From assembly GCA_030267565.1 (NCBI GenBank), contig BRXU01000004.1:7456001-7520000 (forward strand): DNA of 64,000 bases, written 5' to 3'. A program made the position numbers and the translations under genes. Positions 23,780-36,800 of this stretch are shown one piece after another; the stretch's first letter is position 1; each line of letters opens with the position of its first letter. The notes beneath the pieces were generated by a model. That model saw only the letters and a program-made list of their open reading frames with translations, was not told the origin of the DNA and did no database searches. The DNA is from Pleodorina starrii (lineage: Eukaryota > Chlorophyta > Chlorophyceae > Chlamydomonadales > Volvocaceae).

Positions 23780-25502
23780 TGGGCGGCAGGGACCAGGCAG
23801 GGGAGGGAGGGAAGGAAGGGTGGTGACGTGGTAAACAGTGAGGGAGTGGCTAGATGGATGCGTGGCTGGATGGAAGGGTGGGGGTGTGGCGAGCGGGGTG
23901 ATGGGTGGCCCTGCGTGGGGGTGCGGGTCGTGGGGGCTCTGGGGCGAGGGGGTGGCAGGCGGAGGTCCTTCGGCGTAGGAGGCGAGTGAGGGCGGATATG
24001 CACAACAGGGTGACAAGCGGCTGCAGGGGCGGGATTCTTTGGGCGGAGAGACGGGTTGATGGAGGAAGGTGGAGGGGGAAAAGAGCGTCAAGGAACCGGG
24101 AGGGGACGCTGGGGGGACGTTCGCTGGCGTGTGGAGGCAGCGACGTCCTTGTGCGTGGGCGGCTTGGGAGAGCGTGAGCGATCGAGCGAGGGTGCATCTG
24201 ACCTACCGGCATATGACGTTCGATTGAGTGGCATGTGTGTATGTGTGTGTATGTGTGCCGAGTACCGTACGTGTGTGTGGGGCCGGGGGGGAGGGGGGAG
24301 GGGCAAAACCCCTCGGGGAAACAACGTCGTTGATGGCGGCGTGTTGTGTGTGTACAGATGTATGTACTGATGCTGAACATCGACATTAGTCATCATCAGT
24401 TCGTCACTGATGTCTGGGTGGTCTGGCTTGTTGGCTAGCTACTGCCGTTGTCAATAGAAACTGTGCAGACAGTAACAGCGGCAATACCGTACGTGGTGTT
24501 GCTGTTAGGATGTCAGGTGTAGAGACGGTCATTCAAATCCACGACGAGTTGGGTTGACGCCAGGAAAGAGAACCGCACGGTCCACAGCTGGATGCCACAG
24601 GGCACAGGTCACAGGTCCAGAAAGCAAAGATACGGTACCTGTACTGTACTGTAATGTACTGTACTGTGTGCTGCGGGCAGCTCCCCTCCGCCCTCCGCCC
24701 GGGTTTCACAGGAAAGGGGCGAGGGAGGCGTGAGAGACAGACAGGCACACTAAGGAACGGCGAGGCGTCTTTTCCGACCTCACCCCACCCACCCCACCCC
24801 GCACCGAATACATCGACGGCGCACATCTGGCGGGCTTCCGCCTCGTCCCGTCCAGTCCTGGCAGCGGACGACTTCACATCCCGATTGCGCCGCTTGCACC
24901 CCTCGAGCCGGAGCCCTGCAGCTGGTCCGTTGTCTCCTTGTTGCGTTCATCCGATTGGTTTCTTGGCCAGCACCAGCACCAGCACCCCCACCCCACATCA
25001 ACGGACGAAGCATTATGTTCAACGTGGCGCCGCAACAGCGGCAAAGGACAGATTCCGCTCCCCCCCTCCCGCCTCACGCCTCACCCCACCCGTCAGGACA
25101 GCAGTTAAGGGCGGCACACGGGGGACGAACGCCGTCGCACTGCACACCGCCGCAGCCCGCCGGCAGCAGCACAGCCCCCGCAGGCGCCCCTCGACCACCT
25201 GACCAAGTGTGGCCATCAAATCCGTCAAGTCCGAGCCACCCACCCATCTACCCACCCACACCCCGCAGTTCCTCCAAGCAATGTGCACGGCCGCCGCAGC
25301 CCCACCGCCCGACTAACCCACCCAACCCCCTCCCTGCCGGCCCCTTTCCCTGCCGTGACGGCACCGCTTCGTGTCCCCCCCCCCTTCCCGGTCCCACCGT
25401 ACATGCCCACCAACGTCGCCTCAGTCGCTTACTTGTAGCTGCAGCTCCCCACACCGCCTTTTCCTACACCGCCTTCCGCCACTAGTCACTAGTCACTAGT
25501 CA
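23780..25502. other. Convergent intergenic region, MnmG / XPG 3' ends
   Basis: Holds the 3' UTRs of MnmG (+) and XPG (-). It contains a TG-rich microsatellite-like stretch (24231-24285), GTACTGTACTGTA-type repeats near 24640-24667, and a CACTAGT triplet repeat just beyond the XPG stop (25481-25502). No coding exons were recognised. Confidence 0.6.
24650..24654 (+). terminator. Candidate TGTAA polyadenylation signal, MnmG
   Basis: TGTAA on the + strand about 870 nt after the MnmG stop, within a GTACTGTA-rich stretch. The implied 3' UTR is plausible for this lineage. Supported by motif and position only. Confidence 0.35.
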
Positions 25503-28500
25503 TTAGTCACTCTCGCCCTCCCACTCACCGCCCGCGTCCCACTCGCTGTCCGTGTCCACTTCCGGACCACCGCCGCCGCCGCCGCCGCTGTCCCCTCCAT
25601 CCTCCTCCTCCGCCTCCTCCCGCTCACCCCCGCCGCCGCCACCCAGCTGGTCGCTGCTGCCCGGGCGCCGGGACCGGGACCTTAACCGGGACCGGGAGGC
25701 CCGCTGCCGCCGCGCAGGTGGGCAGGAACCCCCCTCCTCCTGCTCCCCAACCCCCACCTCCAACACCTCCTCCTCAGCCTCCTGCTCCGCCGAAGAGGGC
25801 GAGCCCGCCACATCAATCACTTCCGGCTCACCGCCACCGCCATCGCCATCGCCGGCGGGGTGGCCGGCGGCAGCCACTGCCACTGCCGCGGCGGCGGCGG
25901 CGGCGGCGGCGCGCATGCGCTTGCGTCCGCCCCCGCCACCATCCTCGGGCGGCAAGCCCGGTCGGCCCTCCGCGTCGTGACCGGCCCGCGTCCTCTTTCG
26001 CCCTCGCCCCGAGCGCGCCGCGGCTCCGTCCCCAGCTGCCGCTGCAGCTGCAGCCTCCGCCTCCGGCGGCCCTTCGCCCTCATCCGCCGCCTGGGGCTCC
26101 GCAGCGGCGCCTCCTCCTCCTCCTCCCCCTCGTGCGATCGCCTCCGCCGCCTTCGCCGCTGCCTTCCGCCGGCGCTTGGGCGGCGGCTGCCCCCCCTCTC
26201 CTTCCATGGCCGTCTCAGCCGCTCCGCCCTCCTCGCCACCGCTCGCCTCCTGTCGGCCCCTCCGCCTGCCGCGCCCGCCTCCTCCTCGCCCCCGGCCCCG
26301 ACTCCCAGCTCCCCCACCGCCGCCCCCGCCGCCGCCTCCGCCGCCCCCGTCACCTTCAGCTCCGCCGCCTGCCTCCGTGCTCACTCCGCCGCCTTCCCCG
26401 ACCCCGACCCCAGCCCCACCCGCGCCCGCACCCCGCCTGCCCCTCCTCCCCCTTGCCCCTCCGCGCCCCCCGCGACCCCGACCCCGGCTACCAGCCGCAG
26501 CCGGCGCGGCCACCCGCTCCTCGCCTGCCGCCCCAGCTGTCTCCTCCGCCTCCTCCTCCTCGCCAACGTCGTTGTCGTCCTCTCGCCGCCCTCCACCTCC
26601 CGCCGCTGCGGCCGCCTGCCCGCCAGCGGCCGCCTCCGCTGCGGCTCCGCCCCCGCGCTTCCGGCGGTTGGGAGTCAGCTGCACCGAGTCACCCAGCACC
26701 AGCTCTACACAGCACGGGCCAGGGAAGGGGATGCCGTCGTCAGAACCAGGAAGGAACCAGGACGGGGCGGGGAGACGGGTGGGGGCAGAGTGGCGGGGGA
26801 GGTACCGGGAGGAGAGGAGGCATCCACATCCACAAAGGGTGGGGAGATGGAAAATACACACCAGACCAGACCAGACCAGACCGACCTACATCGGGCAAAG
26901 CAGCGCGGACTCGTTTCAGCGCCCAAACCGCAACCACGTCGTCATTAACCCTTGTGACCTTGTGCTCACGCGCTCACGCCATCGCGCCCTCCCTCGCTGC
27001 CGGCCTCACCCTTCGCTACCGCCCCGCCTCACCCTCCGCTCCCTAACGCCGTCGTCCCCGTCCCTTCGCTGCGGTATCTTTCTTTTTCCCACCGGTACCG
27101 GTACTCACCCTCCCCGGGCTCCTGCCCCGTGATATTGGCCACCGCCTTCTGCAGCCGCTTGGATCGGATCTTGGCAAATCGGGTGCTGAATGACAGAAAC
27201 TGCTCCATGCGCAACTGGGCCTGTCGGTTGTCGAACTCCTTGAGTACGGGCAACAGCAGCTCGTCCACCTTGTCAGGAGTCCAACCGAATTTGTCGCTGC
27301 GGCGGCGATCAGGTCCAGGTTCAGATTCAGGTTCAGGATCAGGATTAGGTTCAGATGAGGTCAGGTGGGGTCAGGTGAGGTCCAATCAGTAATTCAGTCA
27401 GGCAGGCAGGTAGGCAGTAAGGGAGGAAGCGGCCAAGGAAACGGAAGCAGAGCCCCCCAGCCCCCCCAAAGGTCTGTCTGGCGCGTATGGCCGATTCCGT
27501 TCCCCAGCGACGCCTCCGTCCCATCGCCGCATACCGCGGTACCACCGGTATTTCCGAAACGCCGCCCCCCCTGGAGACCCGCCTACCCGCAGAACTGCCT
27601 GAGCAGTTGCAGATCGGGCCTTCCGAATGAGAAGCGGGCCTTATTTGGATCCAGTCGGGGATCCAGGTAGGCCTCCAGTACGGCAGCGGAGGGGAAGGTG
27701 GCGGGAAGCTGCCAGTTCTTGCGCACGGTCCGGTGCTGGTGCTTGAAGGCGCGCTGGGCGGGGGTGTCGTCCGCCTGAGCGTCGCCTGGGGGTGGGTGAG
27801 GGTGGGGGTGAGGGTGAGGAGGGTGAGGGGCGGGGGGAAGGAAGGGGATGCCGCAGCGGTGGGGTGGAGGGGTCGTTGGCGAACGGACAGTGTGCGAGGG
27901 GGTGAGGGGAGGAGGTGCGCGTGTGGGTGGGTGGGTTCCCTGGCCACTGGCCCCTGGCGTGTGGTATGTGATGGTTTCAAACCGCCGCCTCCCTCCACCA
28001 AAGCCCTCCCCAAACTCCCACCCGCCTGCTCACGTCATCCCCTCCCTCCCCACACCACGTCCTCAACCCTGCATCCCACCCCTCCCCCGCCCCTCCCCCC
28101 GCCACCCCTCACCTTCCCCCGCCTCCTCCCCCGCCAGCTGCCTCGCCGCCACCAGCAATCCCACATCCGGCGCCTCCACCCAGGCCCTGAACCGCTCCAG
28201 TCCCTCCCGCCCCGGGAAGGACTGCACCACCTCCACCGCATTCACGATGCCAATGCCCCCGCACCCCTCCGTGTAGTCACTGCCCAACAGCAGGGCCATC
28301 TCAGCCAGACGCTCCCGACTCAGACCCAGCTCGCGCTCCACATCCGACATCTTGTACTCCTCAACGTACCTGTGGGGGTGTGGATGTGTTTGTGTTTGTG
28401 TCTGGGTTGTGGGGGAGGGAAGAGGGGACCCGGGTTTTTAGGGTTTTAAGGGACCCTAAGGATGGTCGGGAGCACACGGACACCGCAGCGCCAAGTAATG

Positions 28501-29710
28501 GTGGGCGACAAAGCTGAACGGCATTTCCGTACTTTTTGTTTTCGAAGATGTGTCGGTACACATGTCGGCCGCCGAAGAGGAACACGTCGTTGTCATCGGT
28601 GACCACTCCGTCCACCAGACCGGCAGTCTCCAGGTAGGCGCACTGGGCCTCAGCCTGAGGGGTGGGGGGTGGGGGGAGGGTGGCGGGTGGGGGTGGGTTG
28701 AGGGGTGGGGGGTGGCGGGGAGGGGTGAGCGGGATCGGGGGTTGACGGATGGGGGCCGGATCAGGAGCAGGGTGGAGAGAAAGGCGGGAGAGGATGGGCG
28801 AGGGTGGTGAGTGAGGTGCGCGCGGGTGGGTTTGGGTGCCGTACACACCCGGGGACTACACCCCTGGGACTTCACTCGGCAGTCACTGGGATCCCTCCCC
28901 CCCTCAGCCAGGGCGGCGGCGAGGGACTGGGCCATGGGGACTGGAACTGGGACTGGACACCGCACGTTTGGCCCTAAGCCCCGCCCCCCTTCCGGTGTAT
29001 GTTGCAGTCAGCACACACACACACACACACACGCACACACCATACTGCAGCATACACACACTTATTCATGAACACGCACCCCCTCCACCCCCCACACAGC
29101 CCCACCTCCATCGGCGCCACAATGAATGGCAGTCCGAACATCTGCAGCAGCTCCTGACACTCCGCGTACATCTCAGTGGTGGGGGCCTCCTGGTTGCGAC
29201 TGGCGCGGGCCTGGAGGCGGGCCGGGGAGGCGGGCGGGGGAGGGGGCTGAGGGGGCTGCGGGGGCTGCAGGGGTTGGGGGGGCTGAGGTGGAGTCGGGGG
29301 CTTGACTCCAATCAATCAATCAATCGATCAATCAATCATTCGATTAACCGATCAATCGATCGATCGATCAATCAATCAATCAATCAATCGACCGATCAAT
29401 CGATCAATCAATCGATGAATCAATAAATCAATCAATCAATCGATCAATCAATCAATCGATCAATTGAGCAGTCGATCAATCGATCAATCGATCAATCAAT
29501 CAATCAATCGATCAATCAATCAATCAATCGATCAATCAACCAATCAATCGATCAATGGATCAATCGATTAATCAATCGACCGATTAATCGATCAATCAAT
29601 CAATCGATCAATAAATCAATCGACCGATCAATCGATCAATCAATCAATCATTCCATCAATCAATCAATCGATCAATCGACCAATCGATCAATCAATCGAC
29701 CGATCAATCG

Positions 29711-29754
<44 letters not shown>

Positions 29755-29825
29755 ATCAATCAATCAATCAATCGATCAATCGATCAATCAATTGATCAAT
29801 CCATCAATCGATCAATGAATGTATT

Positions 29826-29896
<71 letters not shown>

Positions 29897-30910
29897 TGAT
29901 CAATTGATCAACCAATCAATTAATCAATCAATCGATCAATCAATCAATTAATCAATCATTCGTTCAATCAATCAATCGATCAATCGATCAATCAATCGAT
30001 CAATCCATCAATCGATCAATGAATGTATTAATCAATCAATTGATCAATCAATCAATCAATCGATCAATCAATCGAGCAATCCATCAATCAAGTAATCAAT
30101 CAAGTAATCAATCAATTGATCAATCAATCAAGTAATCAATCAATCGATCAATCAATCAATCATTCGATCAATCAACCAATCGATCAATCAATCGATCAAT
30201 CAATCAATCGATCAATCAATCAATCGATCAATCAATCGATCAATCAATCAATCGATCAATCAATCAATCGATCAATCAATCGATCAATCGATCAATCAAT
30301 CAATCATTCATTCAATCAATCGACCGATCAATCGATCAATCAATCACTCAATCAATCAATCGATCAATCAATCAATCAATCGATCAATCAATCAATCGAT
30401 CAATCAATCAATCGATCAATCAATCGATCAATCGATCAATCAATCAATCAATCGATTGATCAATCAATCAATCATTCATTCAATCATTCATTCAATCAAT
30501 CGATCAATCAATCACTCAATCAATCAATCACTCAATCAATCGATCAATCAATCAATCAATCAATCAATCGATCAATCAATCGATCAATCAATCGATCAAT
30601 CAATCGATCAATCAATAGATCAATCAATCGATCAATCGATCAATCAATCAATCATTCGATCAATCAATCAATTGATCAATCGATTAATCAATCGATCAAT
30701 CGATTAATCAATCGATCAATCGATTAATCAATCGATTAATCAATCGATTAATCAATCGATCAATCGATCAATCGATCAATCGACCAATCGACCAATCGAT
30801 CAATCGATCAATCGATTGATCAATCAATCAATTAATCCATCAATCGATCAATGGATCAATCAATCGATCAATCAATCAATCGATCAATCAATCAATCAAT
30901 CAATCAATCG

Positions 30911-30966
<56 letters not shown>

Positions 30967-30970
30967 ATCG

Positions 30971-31010
<40 letters not shown>

Positions 31011-31982
31011 ATCGATCGATCGATCGATCAATCAATCGATGAATCAATAAATCAATCAATCAATCGATCAATCAATCAATCGATCAATTGAGCAGTCGAT
31101 CAATCGATCAATCGATCAATCAATCAATCAATCGATCAATCAATCAATCAATCGATCAATCAACCAATCAATCGATCAATGGATCAATCGATTAATCAAT
31201 CGACCGATTAATCGATCAATCGATCAATCAATCTATCAATCAATCAATCAATCAATCGATCAATCAATCAATCAATCAATCGATCAATCGATCAATCAGA
31301 AACCCACCTGTGCAGATCGCAGCACTTGCTCCTCCGCCTCCACCTCCTCCAACAATTCGTCCAAGCTGGGACCCGCCGCAGCGGCAACACCAGCGGCAGC
31401 AGCGCCTGCCGGCGCGATCCCTGGCGCCGCCGCCGCCGCAGCACCCGACGGTCCCACCGCCGCCGCCGACGCCGCCGATGGTCCCGACAGCGACGGCATC
31501 GGCGCCGCAACCCAGGTGCCCGGCGGCGGCGGCGGTGGCTGGAAGGCGCTGTACGCTGACGATGTTGCCACCGACGCCGGTGGCGCGGGTACGGCGGTGG
31601 ACAGCGGCGTGGCGACCCAGGTGCCCGGAGGCGGCGGCAACGGCTGGAAGGCGTCGTACGGAAACGAAGCTGCTGCGGACGTGTTCGGCGGCGGCCCCTG
31701 TAACGCCGCCGCCGCCGCTGGCCCCTGTAACGCCGCCGCCGCCGCTGGCCCCGCCTGGCCCCTGGATTGGAGGTCCCGGGGGGGCACGAAGTCCGGGTCC
31801 TCATCGAACCAGTCCGCGTCGTCAGCGGCCTCCTCTCCCGCGTCCGCATCCACGTCCACGTCAAGATCCATATCCACGGATTCCGGATGCCGTACAGCGC
31901 CTGGCGCCTGTGCCGCAATGCCATCCGCCGCCACCGCCGACACGCCCGCGGCCGCCGCCGCTACCTCCCGCTCCCGCTCTCG

Positions 31983-32035
<53 letters not shown>

Positions 32036-33801
32036 GCGGCTGCATCGGCTGCTGCCGTTGTGGCTGCTCCTGTGGGGTCGGTTGCTCGCGAGCGCCCGTG
32101 CTGCTGCGCGTTTGTGCACATGGTGCGGCGGCAGTTGACGGCCGGGTGGGATGGCCGGGCCCCTCGGGTGCACCAGGTCGCTGCACCGCCACGGCCGGCA
32201 GCACTTCCTCCCACTCCTCCTCCTCCTCGCCATCATCCCCCCCTAGGAAACCAAAGTCAAAGTCGACGTCCGCGTCCGGACCTGCGCTGGCAGCGTTCGT
32301 TGCCGCCGCCGCGGCGGCGGCGGCTCCCACCACCTCGGGAGCCACTGAGTCCGCTGCGGGCACTGCTACTGCTGCTGCTGCTGCTGCGGGTGCAGCTCCG
32401 GCTCCAGCGGACCCCGCAGGCGGGATCGGGCGAGGCACGTCCTCCACATCCTCCACGAAGCCAAAGTCGAAGTCGAGCTCGTCGTCGTCGCCACCGCCTT
32501 CGCCACCCTCCCGCCCGGCCGCCTCTCCCCTCCCGCGGCCCGCATCATCCGCAGCCCTGCCGGCCGCAGTCCCTTCACCACCAACGCCGCCGCCAGCTGC
32601 CCCACAGCCCAGCTCCTGGAGCCTCCGGATGCTGCTGCTGTTGATCTGCGAGATCAGGCTGCGAGCGCCGCCGCCGCCGCTGCCGCCGCCGGCGGCGGCG
32701 GTGGCGGCGGCGACGGGCGATCTCGCTGCCCCGCCGGCCGCTTCCGGCCCCACAGGCTCAGCGGCGGCGGTAAGCGGCCGAGTCGGTGCTACGGGCGGCA
32801 AAACCAACAGGCGCCGGGCAGCAGCAGCAGCAGCTACGGTGCCGGGCGACGCGTCTTGACCGCCCGTGTCGGCGACGGCTGCTCTGCCAGCCAACGACCC
32901 GCGGGGCGGGGGCGATAGCGCACGCCCCGCGGCGGCCACTGCCGCCGCCGCTGCCGCCGGCGACGCTGCCGTACTGACGCCAGCTGCTGCTGCGGCGGCG
33001 GTGTCGTCACCGCGGGGCTCCGCCATCGTGGCCATCTCCAGCTCGTCCAAATCGGCGTCCGCCGCCTCCCAAATGACGTCGCCCTCACTGCGGCTGTCCG
33101 GGGACGCAGCAGCAGCAGCAGGCGGCGGCGGTGGTGCCGTTGCTGGTGCGGCTTCCGCCGTCGTCTGTACGACTGCAGGACAGCCCCTCACGCCGTCTCC
33201 GCGGTCCAGGAGATGCGAGGGTGCAGCAGCAGCAGCAACACCAGGAGCGGCAACAGGAGCAGCAGCAATCGCCGCCGCCAAGGGACCCCGCCTCGGGGCC
33301 AACGGCCGGGCGGTGCCGCCGTCGCTGGCCGCCGTCGTGGCGGCATGCGGCGCCAACCGCGACAGCCTTGAGGCCCCAAGAAGCGACCCGTGGGTCTGTG
33401 ATGACAGCACCGCCACACCCGAGGGAGCAGCAGCCGCCAGCGCCGGCGTCGGCGCCGCCGGCGGCGCAGCCCCTGGGGCATCGATGTCCTCCCATTCCAA
33501 GTCATCGTCGCCGTCGCCGTCGATGCTGTCCGCTTCAGCCCGCTGCTGTGTCTGCTGCTGTGTCTGCTGCAGTGTCTGCTGCTGCTGCTGCTGTGTCTGC
33601 TGCTGCTGTGGCATGGGCAGCTTCGGCAGTTGTTGCAGGCTCTGTCGGATGGCTTCCTGAAGACACGCGTCCTCCTCCTCCTCCTCAACCTCCTCCTCCG
33701 CAGCCGACGCCGAGCCACCCCCACCCTCCCCGCCGCTGCCGCCCTTGGAGTCCCCGCTGCCGCTCAGCCGCGCGCCGGCCCGGGCCCGCCGCCGCTGCCG
33801 C

Positions 33802-33833
<32 letters not shown>

Positions 33834-36800
33834 CTGCTGCTCCTCCGCGTCGCCTCCCCAGTCCGCCAGCTTCCGACCCATTCGGAAACCATGGCTGGTG
33901 CTCCACAACTTCTGGCGGGAGGTCATCCGCTCGCGCCAGTCGCGGGGCCGGGCGTTGGTCTGGGCCACCGCCGCGGCTGTGATGTGGTGTGAAGAGGCCG
34001 TGAGAGGGGAGTGAAGGAGGGTGAGGAGGAAGGGGATTGCGGCGCGGCGGGAGGGAGGGAGGAATGGGGGTTGTCAGGCGGATAGGAGGGTTTTGTCGTT
34101 CGGGATTGCGACGTCATGTGAGGCGTAGAGAGGGCGACGGTTGCGCTGGGGTCGTCCAGGGCAGCTGGCCTCGAGCGGGGCAGTGAAGTGTGAGGACAGC
34201 GTGCCAGACTGACGGGAACAGGGGTAGTTTAGAGGAGGGGGCATGGCGGTAATGGTGGTGGAGGTGGTTTGGGCGGAAAGGCGGGCGGGCTGTGAGATCG
34301 GCACTGGGGTGCGGGGTGGTGGGGTCGGTGGTATACCCATACCCATACCCATAGGCCCATAGGCCCATAGAACCATAGACCCATGGGCCAATAGACCCAT
34401 AGACCCATGGGCCCTTAGACCCATGGGCCCATAGACCCGTGGGCCCATAGATCCATGGGCCCATAGACCCATGGGCCCATAGATCCATGGGCCCATGGGT
34501 CCATATGCCAATGGGCCCATGGGCCCATGGGTCCATATGCCAATGGGCCCATGGACCCACAGACCCATAGACCCATGGGCCCATAGACCCATGGGACCAT
34601 AGACCCATAGACCCATGGGCCCATAGACCCATGGGCCCATAGACCCATGGGCCCATAAACGCATGGGCCCATAGACCCATGGGCCCATAGACCCATGGGC
34701 CCATAGACCCATGGGCCCATAGGCTCATGGGCCCATAGACCCATAGACCCATAGACCCATGGGCCCATAGGCTCATGGGCCCATGGGCCCATAGACCCAT
34801 AGACCCATGGGCTCATAGACCCATGGACCCATGGGCCCATAGACCCATGGACCCATGGACCCATAGACCCATGGACCCATAGACCCATAGACCCATAGAC
34901 CCATGGACCCATAGACCCATAGACCCATAGACCCATAGACCCAAAGACCCAAAGACCCATAGACCCATAGACCCATAGACCCATAGACCCATAGACCCAT
35001 AGACCCATAGACCCATAGACCCATAGACCCATAGACCCATAGACCCATAGACCCATAGACCCATAGACCCATAGACCCATAGACCCATAGACCCATAGAC
35101 CCATAGACCCATAGACCCATAGACCCATAGACCCATAGACCCATAGACCCATAGACCCATAGACCCATAGACCCATAGACCCATAGACCCATAGACCCAT
35201 AGACCCATAGACCCATAGACCCATAGACCCATAGACCCATAGACCCATAGACCCATAGACCCATAGACCCATAGACCCATAGACCCATAGACCCATAGAC
35301 CCACAGACCCATAGACCCACAGACCCATAGACCCACAGACCCAGACCCAGACCCAGACCCAGACCCAGACCCAGACCCAGACCCAGACCCAGACCCAGAC
35401 CCAGACCCAGACCCAGACCCAGACCCAGACCCAGACCCAGACCCAGACCCAGACCCAGACCCAGACCCAGACCCAGATCCAGACCCAGATCCAGACCCAG
35501 ATCCAGACCCAGATCCAGACCCACACCCAGACCCACACCCAGACCCACACCCAGACCCACACCCACACCCATACCCCGCAAGCCGCAACACAACGCGTGG
35601 GCGCCCCCGCCCCGCCCCGCCAGCAGTGCGCACAACCCAACCCAACCTGCCACGGAAGGCGCCGCCGCCTCCGCCTCCACATCCTCCCACTCCACATCTT
35701 CCAGGCCGCCAGCCCCAGCTGACGCTGCCGCCGACGCCGACGCCGTCACGCCAGCGGCGCCGCCGCCAGGCCCTACCGCCGCCGCCGCCGCTGCATCGAG
35801 CCTCGGTGCAGCGTCACGCCCGCCACCATCCGCCGCCACGTCGTCGCCGTCGTCGTCACTGCTGCTACTGCCGAACAGCCCCCGCGCACTGCCGCTACTG
35901 CCCGCCTCCGCATCGGAGAGCTGTAGCTCCAGTACGGCACCACGCGCCACCACCCCCTCCACCTCCGCCGCTGCCGTTTCAGCCCCAATGGGCCGCCCTT
36001 CCGCCGTCGCCGCCGCCGCCGCCGCTTTCCCGCCCTCCGGCGCCGCCGGCGCCGCACTGGCGGCGCTCGCCGCCGGCGCCGGCGCGAGGCCTCTGAACGC
36101 CGCCAGCGGGATGGCGGCGTTGAGCCGCGGCGGCAGGCCCACGTTCCGCTGCGCCGCGCGCGCCGCCGCCGCCACCACCAGCTGATCCACCTTGCCGCCG
36201 CCGCCGCCGCCACGCCGGCCGCCGCCGCCACCGAACAGGCCGCCACCGCCGTCGCGTTGCTGCTGCTGCCGTCGACCCGGTCCCTGATCCGGCTCCTTTG
36301 CCAAAATGAACTCGCGCCCCTCCTCACTCATGATCTTGCGAACCTGCGGTACAGCCAGCACAGCCAGCCAGACAGCCAGCCAGCGAAGCGAAGCGAAGCT
36401 GCCTCATCCGGTCCGCCATTAAATTGTCATTTACTTACGCCCTCTACTCCGCCCTCCTGGCCCGTACCTCCGCGCCCCGAAACCCATAAAACCCTAAAAC
36501 CCAAAACAATCAAACCCGAAACCCTAAAAATATGAAAGACGCGCAACCTCCAGCCGCCAGCCCCCAGCAGCACCCATCCCCCCGCCCCAGCCCGCCCGCC
36601 GCACCTGCACCCCGTCCTCGCCCTGCGCCCCTCCCCCCAGATTCAGTTTGTATTCCTCCAGCTGCTGCCGGAACGCACTGGCCCTCAGGTACGTCGACAT
36701 CTGCACCTCGCTGAAGCTCTCGGGGCGCACCCGGGCAGCCACCTGGAACTTCTCGCGGTTGGCTGCAGGGAGGGGCCGGATGGGTTGAAGGTGGGCGGTG

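Noticed and set aside
25718..27132. Long + strand Pro/Ser/Arg-rich frames opposite the XPG last exon
   Set aside because: They are antisense shadows of a GC-rich exon. The minus strand carries the conserved XPG continuation and splice phase.
30116..31091. Long + strand open frames of INQS/IDQS repeats
   Set aside because: They are translations of the AATC/GATC satellite in an XPG intron. A 4-bp array reads openly in several frames, and there is no start context, splice support or non-repeat sequence.
31310..33982. Long + strand frames opposite XPG exon 9
   Set aside because: They are complement of the Ala/Gln/acidic spacer exon. No domain or splice chain supports them.
34074..35697. Long minus-strand frames of MGLWVYGS and GSGSGS repeats
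   Set aside because: They are translations of the CCCATAGA/CCCAGA array, open in all three frames, and lie between the clear donor (35647) and acceptor (33976) of an XPG intron.
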